From Polynucleobacter sp. es-MAR-4 (lineage in GTDB: Bacteria > Pseudomonadota > Gammaproteobacteria > Burkholderiales > Burkholderiaceae), in assembly GCF_018882055.1 (NCBI RefSeq), contig NZ_JACVPF010000001.1, positions 620,001 to 684,000 on the forward strand: a stretch of DNA of 64,000 nt, read 5' to 3'. Made by a program: the position numbers and the translations under genes. The notes under the pieces were generated by a model that made no database searches, had not been told where the DNA came from, and saw nothing but the letters and a program-made list of their open reading frames with translations. Below, piece after piece: positions 18,441-27,793 of this stretch. Positions within the stretch are counted from its first letter, which is position 1. Each line of letters opens with the position of its first letter.

Positions 18441-19165
18441 TTGCTCCAGAATTTTGGTCAATCCCCGCAGATACACCTTCCGAGTCTGAATTAGCCAGAA
18501 AGACGGCCACCTTCAAACACCGCTTACTAGATATCGATTCACGCTTTTCTGATGTTCGCTTTGCTACGAGTCTGGCAGCTGAGGACATGGTGATCACTGA
18601 TGCGATTGCTAAGTCTAAGGCCAATATTCAGTTATTCACCTTAGCCACTGGTCGCCTGCATCAAGAGACGGTGGACATGACCAAGACAACTGAAAACCAC
18701 TATGGGATTTCGATTGCTCAAGTCTATCCAGAAGAAAGTGATATTCAAGCATTCATTGATCAATATGGCATGAATGGTTTTTACGATGGCGAAGTAGCCA
18801 AGAAAGCTTGCTGTAGCGCTCGTAAAATTAAACCTTTGAACGCTGCATTGATTGGCGCTGACGCATGGCTTACCGGTCAGAGACGAGAGCAATCGACCAC
18901 CCGTGTTGAGTTGAATTTTGAAGAGCATGATGATGCACGCGGTATTGTCAAATTTAATCCCTTGTTTGACTGGACTGAAAGCGATATCTGGGCATACATC
19001 AAACAAGAGAATGTACCAATTCATCCGCTGCACTTAAAAGGCTACCCCAGCATTGGCTGCGAACCTTGTACACGACAAGTGAAACAAGGCGAGGATATTC
19101 GTGCAGGACGCTGGTGGTGGTTACAGAGCGATAGCAAAGAGTGTGGTCTACACGTCAATAAATAA
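18437..19165 (+). CDS. cysH: Assimilatory adenylylsulfate (APS) reductase
   Basis: A 242-residue CysH-family enzyme that makes sulfite from activated sulfate. It carries the CC pair in KKACCSARKIKPL and CEPC in IGCEPCTRQV, which bind the 4Fe-4S cluster of the APS-using form; PAPS reductases lack these. The catalytic C-terminal Cys is in SKECGLHVNK. This fits the CysN encoded downstream, which has no fused APS kinase. It overlaps the permease gene by four bases. Confidence 0.95.
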   Translation: MIAPEFWSIPADTPSESELARKTATFKHRLLDIDSRFSDVRFATSLAAEDMVITDAIAKSKANIQLFTLATGRLHQETVDMTKTTENHYGISIAQVYPEESDIQAFIDQYGMNGFYDGEVAKKACCSARKIKPLNAALIGADAWLTGQRREQSTTRVELNFEEHDDARGIVKFNPLFDWTESDIWAYIKQENVPIHPLHLKGYPSIGCEPCTRQVKQGEDIRAGRWWWLQSDSKECGLHVNK

Positions 19166-19205
19166 TTACTTCAGCAGTAAAACTTAGCAAAGAACGAATT
19201 ACGAA

Positions 19206-20129
19206 ATGCAAGAACGAAAATTATTAGATGATCATTTGGATTGGCTAGAAGCAGAGTCAATCTACATTATTCGTGAAGTAGTTGCTCAGTGCGCCAATCC
19301 TGCCATGCTGTTTTCAGGAGGCAAGGATTCGATTGTGATGTTTCACTTGGCCCGAAAAGCCTTTCAGTTTGGTGATCGCCCAGTAAAACTCCCCTTCCCA
19401 ATTCTACATATTGATACCGGACATAATTACCCAGAAGTCATCGCTTATCGTGATGCGGTGGTTAAAAATACTGGTGTAAAACTCATTGTGGGTCATGTTG
19501 AAGACTCCATCAAAAAAGGCACTGTACGTCTCCGCAAGGAAACCGATTCACGCAATGCTGCTCAAGCCGTAACCCTACTTGAAGCTATTGCCGAATATGA
19601 ATTCGATGCCCTTATGGGTGGCGCACGCCGTGATGAAGAAAAAGCCCGAGCTAAAGAACGCATCTTCTCCTTCCGTGATGAATTCGGCCAATGGGATCCT
19701 AAGGCACAACGTCCAGAGCTCTGGAACCTTTACAACGCACGTATTTCAAAAGGAGAAAATATGCGCGTATTCCCCATCTCCAATTGGACCGAGCTTGATA
19801 TCTGGCAATACATTGCGCGCGAGAAATTAGAGCTTCCAAGCATTTACTACACACATGAACGTGAAGTAGTTCGAAAGAATAGTCTCTTAGTTCCCGTTAC
19901 TAACATCACCCCTAAAGCGCCTGGTGATGTGAGCGAAGTATTGAGCGTGCGTTTTCGCACTGTTGGTGATATCAGCTGCACTTGCCCAGTTCTCAGTACT
20001 GCCGCTACGCCAATTGACATCATTGCCGAAACCGCCATTACTGAAATTACAGAACGCGGCGCAACGCGCATGGACGATCAAACCAATGAGGCCTCGATGG
20101 AGCGCCGCAAGAAAGAAGGTTACTTCTGA
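19206..20129 (+). CDS. cysD: Sulfate adenylyltransferase small subunit
   Basis: A 307-residue PP-loop ATP pyrophosphatase that forms APS from sulfate and ATP with CysN. The PP-loop motif LFSGGKDSIVM is near residue 38, followed by HIDTGHNYPEV and GGARRDEEKARAKER; the end TERGATRMDDQTNEASMERRK is typical. The stop overlaps the cysN start (TGATG), so the two subunits are translationally coupled. Confidence 0.97.
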   Translation: MQERKLLDDHLDWLEAESIYIIREVVAQCANPAMLFSGGKDSIVMFHLARKAFQFGDRPVKLPFPILHIDTGHNYPEVIAYRDAVVKNTGVKLIVGHVEDSIKKGTVRLRKETDSRNAAQAVTLLEAIAEYEFDALMGGARRDEEKARAKERIFSFRDEFGQWDPKAQRPELWNLYNARISKGENMRVFPISNWTELDIWQYIAREKLELPSIYYTHEREVVRKNSLLVPVTNITPKAPGDVSEVLSVRFRTVGDISCTCPVLSTAATPIDIIAETAITEITERGATRMDDQTNEASMERRKKEGYF

Positions 20130-21469
20130 TGACTACGAACCAAACTCAAAATCAAAATGTGGTCCGCTTCATCACCGCCGGTAGCGTAGATGATGGTAAG
20201 AGCACCCTAATTGGTCGATTGCTATATGACACCAAGTCCATCTTAGTTGATCAGCTTGAGTCTTTATCGAAAACTAAGCATGCCCGTGTGACTTCATCAG
20301 ATGCAGGCGTTGATTTGGCACTACTCACTGATGGTCTTGAAGCTGAGCGTGAACAAGGCATCACCATCGATGTAGCTTATCGCTATTTCTCGACACCAAA
20401 GCGTAAGTTTATCGTAGCCGATGCCCCTGGACATGAGCAATACACCCGTAATTTAGTCACAGGAGCATCTCAATCTGATGTGGCAGTGATTTTGGTTGAT
20501 GCAACCCGTGTTGATCTCAGCACCAATCCTGCCACCTTATTGGCGCAAACTAAACGTCATGCAGCCATCGTTCATTTACTTGGCCTGCGTCACGTTGTCT
20601 TTGCCGTTAACAAAATGGATTTACTTAACTTTGATGAGAAAGTGTTCAATACCATCAAGGCATCGATTGAAGACTTATGCAGCAAGATTGACTTACCTGC
20701 ACCTACATTAATTCCGATGTCGGCTTTATTGGGTGCAAACGTTGTCACTGCTAGTAAAGAGACGCCTTGGTACAAGGGCCCTACATTACTTCAGTGGCTA
20801 GAAAGCCTAGATACAAGCCCTCAGTCTGAAAAGACTGGATTACGCTTTCCAGTGCAATATGTTGCTCGTCAGGATGGCAGTGCTTCCGATGACTTCCGCG
20901 GCTATCTAGGTCAAATTGAATCTGGCAGCGTTCGAGTTGGTCAAAAAATTAAAGTCCTTCCAGAAAATCGCGAAGCAACTGTTTCGAAGATCTACTTAGG
21001 CAATCGTTTAAATCACGAAAATACCAACAATGAAGTAGAGTCCGCCAAAACTGGTGAGGCTGTAGCAATTGGCCTGACTGAGGATATCGATGTTTCTAGA
21101 GGTTGCTTATTTATCAGCGCTGAAGATCTCAATCCACCGACACTCAGCAAGCAGATATCTGCTGATCTCTGCTGGCTAGATAGTGAGCCACTGTCATTAA
21201 GTCGTAAATATGCCTTGCGCCACACCACTAATACGATTGGCGCAAAGGTTAAAGAAATTCAACAAGTGTTAGATGTGCAAACACTGTCTCACGCTCTTGA
21301 AACGCACCCTCTTAATGCCAATGAAATAGGTCGCGTAGATTTTGTTCTGCAAAAGCCCATTGTTTCTGACTTATTTAATCAATCACAACGAACTGGCGCA
21401 TTTATACTAATTGATGAAGCCACAAACCATACAGTTGCAGCCGGAATGATTCGAGCGGCCATTGCCTAG
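20129..21469 (+). CDS. cysN: Sulfate adenylyltransferase large (GTPase) subunit
   Basis: A 446-residue EF-Tu-like GTPase that drives sulfate adenylation by CysD. G1 (GSVDDGKSTLIGRLL), G3 (VADAPGHEQYTRN) and G4 (NKMD) are intact. The protein ends after the third EF-Tu-like domain: there is no CysC kinase extension, and no cysC gene is in the window. It ends six bases from the converging YeiH-type gene. Confidence 0.96.
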   Translation: MTTNQTQNQNVVRFITAGSVDDGKSTLIGRLLYDTKSILVDQLESLSKTKHARVTSSDAGVDLALLTDGLEAEREQGITIDVAYRYFSTPKRKFIVADAPGHEQYTRNLVTGASQSDVAVILVDATRVDLSTNPATLLAQTKRHAAIVHLLGLRHVVFAVNKMDLLNFDEKVFNTIKASIEDLCSKIDLPAPTLIPMSALLGANVVTASKETPWYKGPTLLQWLESLDTSPQSEKTGLRFPVQYVARQDGSASDDFRGYLGQIESGSVRVGQKIKVLPENREATVSKIYLGNRLNHENTNNEVESAKTGEAVAIGLTEDIDVSRGCLFISAEDLNPPTLSKQISADLCWLDSEPLSLSRKYALRHTTNTIGAKVKEIQQVLDVQTLSHALETHPLNANEIGRVDFVLQKPIVSDLFNQSQRTGAFILIDEATNHTVAAGMIRAAIA

Positions 21470-21475
21470 TTCAAC

Positions 21476-22468
21476 TTAGGTCATTTTGAGAATAAAGATT
21501 AGTCCGATGGCGGCAATAAATATAGTCTCAACGACCAACATTACCACCGGCTGCCATCCCAACTTCGCTAATTCTTGAAAATTGGTTTTTAGCCCGGCGG
21601 CGGCAATAGCAATTACCAGCATCCAACGAGATAAGTCGCCAATAGAATGGGTTACGGAACCGGGCAAAATCTGCATGGATGCAACAACTGATAAGGCAAC
21701 AAATCCCAATAAGAATGTCGGTATTAGCCGTAAACTGCCCCAACCCAATCGCTGAGATGATTTTTCAGCACCAAAGAAAATAGAAATAAATAAAACAACG
21801 GGCAATAGCAATGCAACACGGAATAGCTTCACAACCGTGGCTACATCACCTGCCTCAGGGCCAAATAACATACCAGCAGCAACTACCTGTGCGACATCAT
21901 GAATTGTGGCCCCCAAAAAAATACCCGCAGGTAAAGCAGTGATATTGAGTAACTGCAATGCAAAGGGGTACACGACCATTGCGATTGTTGAGAGAACGGT
22001 TACACCCACCACGACAAGCAAAGTAAATCGTTCATTCTCTTTTGTTTTAGGAAGAACGGAGGCCACCGCTAAAGCAGCAGAAGCCCCACAAATACCCACG
22101 GAACCACCTGCAATCAAGCCAAAGTCCGGCGACAGCTTCAATAGTTTGGCAAGAAAAAATCCAAGGACTACCGTAGCACCGACGGAAAATATCACCATTA
22201 AGCCGGTATTCAATCCTATTGCACCAATATCTGCAAAGGTTATTCGAATACCCAAGAACGCAACACCTAAACGTAAAACTGTTTTTGCGCAGAAATCGAT
22301 TCCCGGTTTTACTGTCTCATTAAGATAGAGGAAGTGGAGTGCCAAACCAATCAGCAAGGCATACAACAACTGAGGCCCACCATAATTCTCAGAAAGAAAA
22401 CTGGTTGACATGGCGATGACCAAGCAAACCATCAGGCCAGGGAAATAATTTTTGATTAGCTTAAACAT
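21476..22468 (-). CDS. YeiH/UPF0324-type putative sulfate exporter
   Basis: A 330-residue membrane protein with about ten helices. Family landmarks include PGIDFCAKTVLRLGVAFLGIR, GGSVGICGASAALAVASVLP, HDVAQVVAAG and a C-terminal GLKTNFQELAKLGWQP. Members are named putative sulfate exporters from indirect evidence; true substrate is uncertain. It converges on cysN with almost no gap, so a sulfur role fits the setting. Confidence 0.88.
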   Translation of the reverse strand: MFKLIKNYFPGLMVCLVIAMSTSFLSENYGGPQLLYALLIGLALHFLYLNETVKPGIDFCAKTVLRLGVAFLGIRITFADIGAIGLNTGLMVIFSVGATVVLGFFLAKLLKLSPDFGLIAGGSVGICGASAALAVASVLPKTKENERFTLLVVVGVTVLSTIAMVVYPFALQLLNITALPAGIFLGATIHDVAQVVAAGMLFGPEAGDVATVVKLFRVALLLPVVLFISIFFGAEKSSQRLGWGSLRLIPTFLLGFVALSVVASMQILPGSVTHSIGDLSRWMLVIAIAAAGLKTNFQELAKLGWQPVVMLVVETIFIAAIGLIFILKMT

Positions 22469-22525
22469 TGATAGCTAAATTCTAATTCGCTACTCCCTTA
22501 GGAAAATTGCCGACCGTCAAGATAC

Positions 22526-22553
22526 AAAGAAAAACCACCCCGCAGGGTGGTTT
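22526..22553 (-). terminator. Terminator for the Rap1a-like gene
   Basis: Stem AAACCACCC (22532-22540) and GGGTGGTTT (22545-22553) with a four-base loop. On the minus strand it is followed by TTTTTCTTTG, so it ends transcripts coming from 22698. The rest of 22469-22697 holds short open frames on the plus strand (for example 57 codons from 22566) without convincing support. Confidence 0.8.
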
Positions 22554-22697
22554 GAAAGAAAATCTATGGAGGTATTACTAAAGAATGAACAACAACTTCA
22601 TACTATTCCCACAGCCCCTCTCTCAATTATTGCTTTGCCTGCTTTAAGTGCGTCATGCTCTAAATTGGTGCAAATAGAGTGGATGGCGCTTCTAGCC

Positions 22698-23066
22698 CTA
22701 CTTGCAGGGGTACTTAGTTTCGAAGAATCGAACTAAAGTCTTGGCTGCGCGCTCTTGGTTGAATTGGGGGTTAGCCTGATTCCAAGCTAAAAACTCCTGC
22801 AGAATGGCTTCTCTTGTACTGGAATCAGATGAAAAACAAATGCTTGGTTTTAATTTTGGATTGCGACTTGCCAGGTAAGCCTGATAAACGCCCTCACCAA
22901 ACCCAAAGCAAAAGTTTTGCCCATCAATGTCATCTAGGTTCTTACACAGATCAACCAAAGCTGCGGTAGATGCATCCCCTTTTGGCAAATTAGCGTGAGA
23001 AAATGCATTTGACTGCATGAGCAAAATTGCGCTCAATAAGCATAGGGTACTTTTAAATAATCTCAT
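22698..23066 (-). CDS. Rap1a/Tai-family secreted protein
   Basis: A 122-residue protein with a signal peptide (about 1-24). The mature part follows the Rap1a/Tai pattern: LCKNLDDIDGQNFCFGFGEG, VYQAYL, a Cys in KPSICFSSD and a C-terminal FFETKYPCK, giving four Cys likely in two disulfides. Characterised relatives neutralise type VI amidase toxins in the periplasm, but many members are not near toxins. No effector or secretion gene is nearby, so an immunity role is unproven. It sits 18 bases after the DUF3300 gene. Confidence 0.82.
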   Translation of the reverse strand: MRLFKSTLCLLSAILLMQSNAFSHANLPKGDASTAALVDLCKNLDDIDGQNFCFGFGEGVYQAYLASRNPKLKPSICFSSDSSTREAILQEFLAWNQANPQFNQERAAKTLVRFFETKYPCK

Positions 23067-23084
23067 CTCTTAGCTCTCTATCTA

Positions 23085-24218
23085 TTAGCGCCTAAATCCA
23101 CCCATACGACCACCACCAAAACCACCACGGCCGCCAAATCGATCATCATTCATTCGGTCGTAACGCGCTTGATCTCGCATCGCATTTTCTTGAGCAGCCT
23201 CACGATAGGCATTTGGATTTGCCTTATCTTGCTGATAATCGTTGCGAGCTTTTTGGTTTAAGCGATTAGCTTGGGTACGCTCTTGTGGAGTGGCATCCTT
23301 CTGAAAAGCGCTATCAGCACGTTGGCCTGCGGATCTCGCAGCCTGCCTCTCTTGAGGGGTGGCATTGTTTTTCCAATCATTGAGAAGCCGCTGCTGATTC
23401 TGAATGCTACTGGGGCCAATTAAGCCTCTGTTAGAACGTCCAGAATTATTACTGCCATTAATACCGCCATTATTGTTGACATTGATCGTGCCGTTAGACC
23501 AGCTAGGCGTTGACCAAAATGCATCACCAACCGCTAAACCAACTCCAAAAGACATCATTCCCCAAGCAGGGTTATAGGCAGGATATGGAGGATAGTCCGG
23601 GTATGGCCACGGTCCATAAACTACTGCTGGACTGTAACTTGGTACATAAACAACCTGGGTATTAGCAGGTGCAATCAAAATATTAGAATCTGCATCCGTA
23701 CTCACTGTGATTTGCTGATTGGTTTTGAGGCTGCCGGCCTGCATAGCGCGCTTACGCAAAACCTGCACAGCCTTCATGACATCGCCCGGCTGTAATTTAT
23801 AAGCGTTCCCGAGATTCTGAGTCCACTGCAGCTTACTGCCCATCATGTCAAATGCTTGGGGGAAGGAGATGAGAGACTTGACACTATCGTTCCAAGATTG
23901 AGCCTTCAGGGCATCTTGCAATGCAGCTCCACTCAGATTGGAATTCGTTCTGCGCCAGTTATAAGCCTCTGCCACTTCCAGCGGATAGGTGGAAGCCAAG
24001 AACATCAGGGATAAAAGGGAATCTGGGTACAGCGCTATTGGAGAAACCAATGACTGCAATTGCGCAGAAGAAATTAGTTGCGGAGATGCGCTATAGCCAT
24101 CACTTTGCGCATAAGCCTGGGGGTAGGCAGAATTTTGATAGGGGTCACTATTATTTGAGCAAGCACTTAATAAAGTCGCCAAACCAATGAAGTAGCATGC
24201 CTTATATTGAATATTCAT
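23085..24218 (-). CDS. DUF3300 lipoprotein
   Basis: A 377-residue protein with a lipobox (LATLLSAC, Cys 20), so probably membrane-anchored. The DUF3300 part spans about 50-230: LQSLVSPIALYPDSLLSLMFLASTYPLEV and PANTQVVYVPSYSPAVVYG are typical. After that come an Asn/Ser/Gly-rich linker, a charged Gln/Arg-rich helical region with repeated ATPQERQ-type units, and a Gly/Arg-rich tail (GGRGGFGGGRMGGFRR). Function of the family is unknown; an envelope role is likely. Confidence 0.9.
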   Translation of the reverse strand: MNIQYKACYFIGLATLLSACSNNSDPYQNSAYPQAYAQSDGYSASPQLISSAQLQSLVSPIALYPDSLLSLMFLASTYPLEVAEAYNWRRTNSNLSGAALQDALKAQSWNDSVKSLISFPQAFDMMGSKLQWTQNLGNAYKLQPGDVMKAVQVLRKRAMQAGSLKTNQQITVSTDADSNILIAPANTQVVYVPSYSPAVVYGPWPYPDYPPYPAYNPAWGMMSFGVGLAVGDAFWSTPSWSNGTINVNNNGGINGSNNSGRSNRGLIGPSSIQNQQRLLNDWKNNATPQERQAARSAGQRADSAFQKDATPQERTQANRLNQKARNDYQQDKANPNAYREAAQENAMRDQARYDRMNDDRFGGRGGFGGGRMGGFRR

Positions 24219-24267
24219 ACGCCCGTTAATCCTCTAAGATTTCTAGAGTTTAATACCGAGTTTGAAT

Positions 24268-24606
24268 TTAGTGATTTTCTTTTGCGTGGTTAATTGAATA
24301 CTTCGGAATTTCAATAACCAGATCCTGGCGAGCAACAATAGCCTGGCAAGATAAGCGCGACTGAGGATTGAGTCCCCATGCGCGATCCAATAAATCCTCT
24401 TCATTCTCATCCGGCTCATTGAGACTCTGATAGCCCTCTTTCACAATCACGTGACAAGTAGTGCAAGCGCAAACCATATCGCAAGCATGCTCAATTGGAA
24501 TATTGTTTTCCAGTAAAGCCTCACAAATAGAAGTACCAGGCGTTACTTCAACTACAGCGCCTTCTGGGCAATATTCACTATGAGGTAGAACAACGATCTG
24601 AGTCAT
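24268..24606 (-). CDS. fdx: ISC-type 2Fe-2S ferredoxin
   Basis: A 112-residue adrenodoxin-type ferredoxin that supplies electrons for Fe-S cluster assembly. Cluster cysteines are in EHACDMVCACTTCHVIV and the fourth in SRLSCQAIVA. It is the last gene of the isc operon, 18 bases after hscA, the usual place. No iscX follows; the next gene is the DUF3300 lipoprotein. Confidence 0.96.
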   Translation of the reverse strand: MTQIVVLPHSEYCPEGAVVEVTPGTSICEALLENNIPIEHACDMVCACTTCHVIVKEGYQSLNEPDENEEDLLDRAWGLNPQSRLSCQAIVARQDLVIEIPKYSINHAKENH

Positions 24607-24624
24607 CTTGGTAATTTTCTTTGA

Positions 24625-26490
24625 TTAAATTTCTGCTACGTTCTTGCCAGCTAAGGCCTTCTGAATACTTGAGTTCATGCGCTTCTGGGCAAACTCATCA
24701 GTAGCTTTAGCTGCATGATCAACTGCTTTTCTGAGAATATCGCTATCTTTTTCTTCTGTGAGAATCTTTTGCAAAGTAGCCATCTCTTGATCCACGGCAT
24801 CCTGCTCCTGAGGGCTCAACAATCCACGGTCAGAATTTAATGCAGTTTGTACAGCATCCAATAGTCGCTGCGCATTGACCTGCTCTTCACGCAAAGATCT
24901 CGCTAAGAGATCTACCTTGGCGGAAGCAAAACCGTCTTGCAGCATGCGAGCAATCTCAGCATCAGTCAAACCATAAGACGGCTTAATATCAATCGAGGCT
25001 TGAACTCCTGAGCCCTGCTCCATTGCACTGACCGATAGCAGGCCATCAGCATCTACTTGGAATGTCACACGAATGCGGGCAGCGCCAGCAGCCATAGGTG
25101 GAATACCGCGCAACTCAAACTTACCCAAAGAGCGGCAATCTTGTGCTAACTCACGTTCGCCCTGCACTACCTGAATAGCTAAAGCCGTTTGACCATCTTT
25201 AAAGGTCGTGAAATCCTGGGCACGCGCTACTGGAATGGGCGTATTACGCGCAATAATTTTTTCCACTAAACCACCCATAGTTTCAATACCGAGAGAAAGT
25301 GGAATGACATCCAATAAGAGCCACTCATCATCTTTGCTTTGATTGCCGGCAAGTAAGTCGGCCTGCATAGCCGCACCCAGTGCGACAACTTGATCTGGAT
25401 TGAGGTTATTTAAAGGCTTAGTGCCAAAGAGTTCACCAACGGCACGCTGAACATGAGGCATACGAGTTGCGCCGCCCACCATGACAACGCCTTTAACTTC
25501 ATCCGCTTTGAGGCCCGCATCGCGCAAGGCTTTCTTTACTGCTGTGAGTGTTTTGCTAATTAGGTTCTGAGTGATTTCAAAGAACTGCGCCTGACTAATG
25601 CCGACGTTCACAACGGTGCCATCGGTGAGTGTTTCATGAACACGGGCTAATGGGTTATGACTTAATTGCTCTTTTGCATGCTTACAAGAGAGTAGGAGCT
25701 TACGATGATCCTGAATCGAGAGCGGTGGAAGTTTGGCTTGCTCGATCACCCAGCAATACAGGCGATGATCAAAGTCATCACCACCCAAAGCAGAATCGCC
25801 GCCAGTCGAGAGCACTTCAAATACCCCCCTACTCATACGCAGGATAGAGATATCAAATGTGCCGCCACCTAAGTCGTAAACAGCGTAGATACCTTCAGAG
25901 GCATTATCAAGGCCATAGGCAATGGCAGCTGCTGTTGGCTCATTCAACAAACGCAAGACTTCGATACCAGCCAACTTGGCAGCATCTTTCGTTGCTTGAC
26001 GTTGAGCATCATCAAAATAGGCTGGCACAGTAATCACCGCGCCAACGATGTCATCATTTACCGAGTCTTCAGCTAACTGACGTAAACGCGCCAGAATTTC
26101 TGCAGAAACTTCGATGGGGCTCTTATCACCAGCCACCGTGCGTAACTTCAACATTCCAGGCTCATCAACAAAGTCGTATGGCGCACTCTCAATGTTTTCT
26201 ACATCGATAATGCCGCGACCCATAAAGCGCTTTACAGAGACAATCGTGTTCTTTGGGTCGGAAACAATGCTTTCAATGGCCTCAAAACCAGCTTGCGTTC
26301 TGCCATTTGGGAGATAACGCACAACCGAGGGAAGCAATTCTCGACCTTCTGAATCTGGGAGAACCTTAGGCAAGGCATCACGCACAATAGCCACTAAGGA
26401 GTTGGTAGTGCCCAGATCAATACCCACTGCAATTCGACGCTGATGTGGAGCGAGTGATTTACCGGGTTCGGAGATTTGTAATAAGGCCAT
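24625..26490 (-). CDS. hscA: Fe-S biogenesis Hsp70 chaperone HscA
   Basis: A 621-residue specialised Hsp70 that releases clusters from IscU. The ATPase motifs [26 protein letters not shown] and [14 protein letters not shown] are intact, followed by a substrate-binding domain from about 390. Its partner hscB precedes it by 18 bases. Length matches E. coli HscA (616). Confidence 0.97.
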   Translation of the reverse strand: MALLQISEPGKSLAPHQRRIAVGIDLGTTNSLVAIVRDALPKVLPDSEGRELLPSVVRYLPNGRTQAGFEAIESIVSDPKNTIVSVKRFMGRGIIDVENIESAPYDFVDEPGMLKLRTVAGDKSPIEVSAEILARLRQLAEDSVNDDIVGAVITVPAYFDDAQRQATKDAAKLAGIEVLRLLNEPTAAAIAYGLDNASEGIYAVYDLGGGTFDISILRMSRGVFEVLSTGGDSALGGDDFDHRLYCWVIEQAKLPPLSIQDHRKLLLSCKHAKEQLSHNPLARVHETLTDGTVVNVGISQAQFFEITQNLISKTLTAVKKALRDAGLKADEVKGVVMVGGATRMPHVQRAVGELFGTKPLNNLNPDQVVALGAAMQADLLAGNQSKDDEWLLLDVIPLSLGIETMGGLVEKIIARNTPIPVARAQDFTTFKDGQTALAIQVVQGERELAQDCRSLGKFELRGIPPMAAGAARIRVTFQVDADGLLSVSAMEQGSGVQASIDIKPSYGLTDAEIARMLQDGFASAKVDLLARSLREEQVNAQRLLDAVQTALNSDRGLLSPQEQDAVDQEMATLQKILTEEKDSDILRKAVDHAAKATDEFAQKRMNSSIQKALAGKNVAEI

Positions 26491-26508
26491 GGGGACTAGA
26501 GTGTAAAG

Positions 26509-27042
26509 CTATACCAAGGCTGAGATAGCGTCATCTAGCTCAAGCGCAAACTTATCTATAAAGAGTAGGCCTCTGAGCAACTCAGCAGCGCGCTCATAGT
26601 TCTTGGCGCCATCAATGGCTTGTGTAATTTCCACTAAGGTATCGCGTTTGGACTGATCAACCTCTTCAGCCAAGGCCTCCAGAGCGCCAAGATCTTCATC
26701 TTGATCTTCCAGACTCTCGCGCCATTCCATTTGCTTCATGAGAAAAGCAGCCGGCATGGCGGTATTAGTTTCTAGACGGGCATCTACCCCGTGGAGCTGG
26801 CAAAGATAGAGTCCGCGCTGAATGGGGTTCTTAAGGGTTTGAAAAGCGGTATTAGCCAAGGTAGCCATTTGCATGGCTAGCCTTTGCTCGGTATCACTAC
26901 CCCGGGCATGGCGATCGGGATGCACTTCTTTCTGAATTGCTAGATAAGCCTGATCTAACGCAGACAAATCAAGATTGAATTGCTGCTCTAAACCAAAGAA
27001 GCGAAAGTAATCGTCAGACGCGGAAGGATTCACCACAACCAC
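26509..27042 (-). CDS. hscB: Fe-S biogenesis co-chaperone HscB
   Basis: A 177-residue J-domain protein that brings IscU to HscA. The J domain (about 10-85) contains the HPD motif in [11 protein letters not shown], and the C-terminal helical domain follows. The start is a GTG inside the end of iscA, giving a 29-base overlap; a cluster of GTG codons here leaves the exact start unsure by up to three residues. Confidence 0.95.
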   Translation of the reverse strand: MVVVNPSASDDYFRFFGLEQQFNLDLSALDQAYLAIQKEVHPDRHARGSDTEQRLAMQMATLANTAFQTLKNPIQRGLYLCQLHGVDARLETNTAMPAAFLMKQMEWRESLEDQDEDLGALEALAEEVDQSKRDTLVEITQAIDGAKNYERAAELLRGLLFIDKFALELDDAISALV

Positions 27043-27337
27043 ACTCGTCTTTTACATTTGGATTTTGGAACTTAAAGCCCTCATTCAGGCCTTCGCGCAC
27101 AAAATCCAATTCAGTACCATCTAAATAGGCCAAGCTCTTAGGGTCAACGAAGATGGTGATGCCATTAGACTCAAACTGAGTATCTTCAGGCGCAGCCTCA
27201 TCCACATATTCCAGTTGATAAGCTAATCCAGAACAACCAGTCGTGCGAACACCTAAGCGCAAGCCACAACCTTTGCCGCGCTTATCTAAATTGCGCTGAA
27301 CATGTTTTGCTGCTTTGTCGGTTAAGGTAATTGCCAT
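27014..27337 (-). CDS. iscA: A-type Fe-S carrier IscA
   Basis: A 107-residue cluster carrier with the three conserved cysteines: [13 protein letters not shown] near residue 35 and DECGCGESF at the C-terminus. The frame is open upstream into iscU, but the start [12 protein letters not shown] at 27337 is the standard one, 19 bases after the iscU stop. Confidence 0.96.
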   Translation of the reverse strand: MAITLTDKAAKHVQRNLDKRGKGCGLRLGVRTTGCSGLAYQLEYVDEAAPEDTQFESNGITIFVDPKSLAYLDGTELDFVREGLNEGFKFQNPNVKDECGCGESFRV

Positions 27338-27356
27338 GATGAAAGCCTCTTTATCT

Positions 27357-27743
27357 TTACTTGGCTGGATGCTTTTCTTTGTAATCAGCCACTGCCGCCT
27401 TAATGGCATCTTCAGCCAAGATAGAACAGTGAATTTTTACAGGGGGCAAAGCCAGCTCTTCAGCAATCAGGGAATTCTTAATCTCTAAAGCTTGATCCAG
27501 AGTTTTTCCTTTAACCCACTCGGTTACCAGGGAAGAAGACGCAATTGCAGAGCCACAACCATAGGTCTTGAACTTAGCATCTTCAATCACGCCTTGATCG
27601 TTCACACGAATTTGCAACTTCATAACGTCGCCGCAAGCAGGTGCGCCAACCATTCCAGTACCAACCTGGTCATCGCCCTTTTCGAAAGAGCCTACGTTGC
27701 GGGGGTTCTCATAATGATCAATTACTTTGTCGCTATATGCCAT
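27357..27743 (-). CDS. iscU: Fe-S cluster scaffold IscU
   Basis: A 128-residue scaffold on which clusters are built. The three ligand cysteines lie in [23 protein letters not shown] and [12 protein letters not shown], and the HscA recognition motif LPPVK immediately precedes the last one. Asp after the first Cys is the usual exchange-promoting residue. Confidence 0.98.
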   Translation of the reverse strand: MAYSDKVIDHYENPRNVGSFEKGDDQVGTGMVGAPACGDVMKLQIRVNDQGVIEDAKFKTYGCGSAIASSSLVTEWVKGKTLDQALEIKNSLIAEELALPPVKIHCSILAEDAIKAAVADYKEKHPAK

Positions 27744-27793
27744 GGCATTTCCTCGTTATATCTTTTATCTTGCTTAACTATGTACAAGGCCGC

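Noticed and set aside
18641-19033. 130-codon open frame antisense to cysH
   Set aside because: Shadow of an intact cysH; no ribosome site or recognisable domain.
21906-22328. 140-codon open frame antisense to the YeiH-type gene
   Set aside because: Low-complexity shadow (Lys/Thr/Pro-rich) of a conserved membrane protein.
22566-22739. 57-codon plus-strand frame after the YeiH-type gene
   Set aside because: It runs over a terminator-flanked gap into the 3' end of the Rap1a-like gene with no clear ribosome site for its ATG and no recognisable features.
22698-24218. Type VI secretion toxin-immunity locus
   Set aside because: Only the Rap1a-like gene fits; DUF3300 is not a toxin family and no secretion gene is present.
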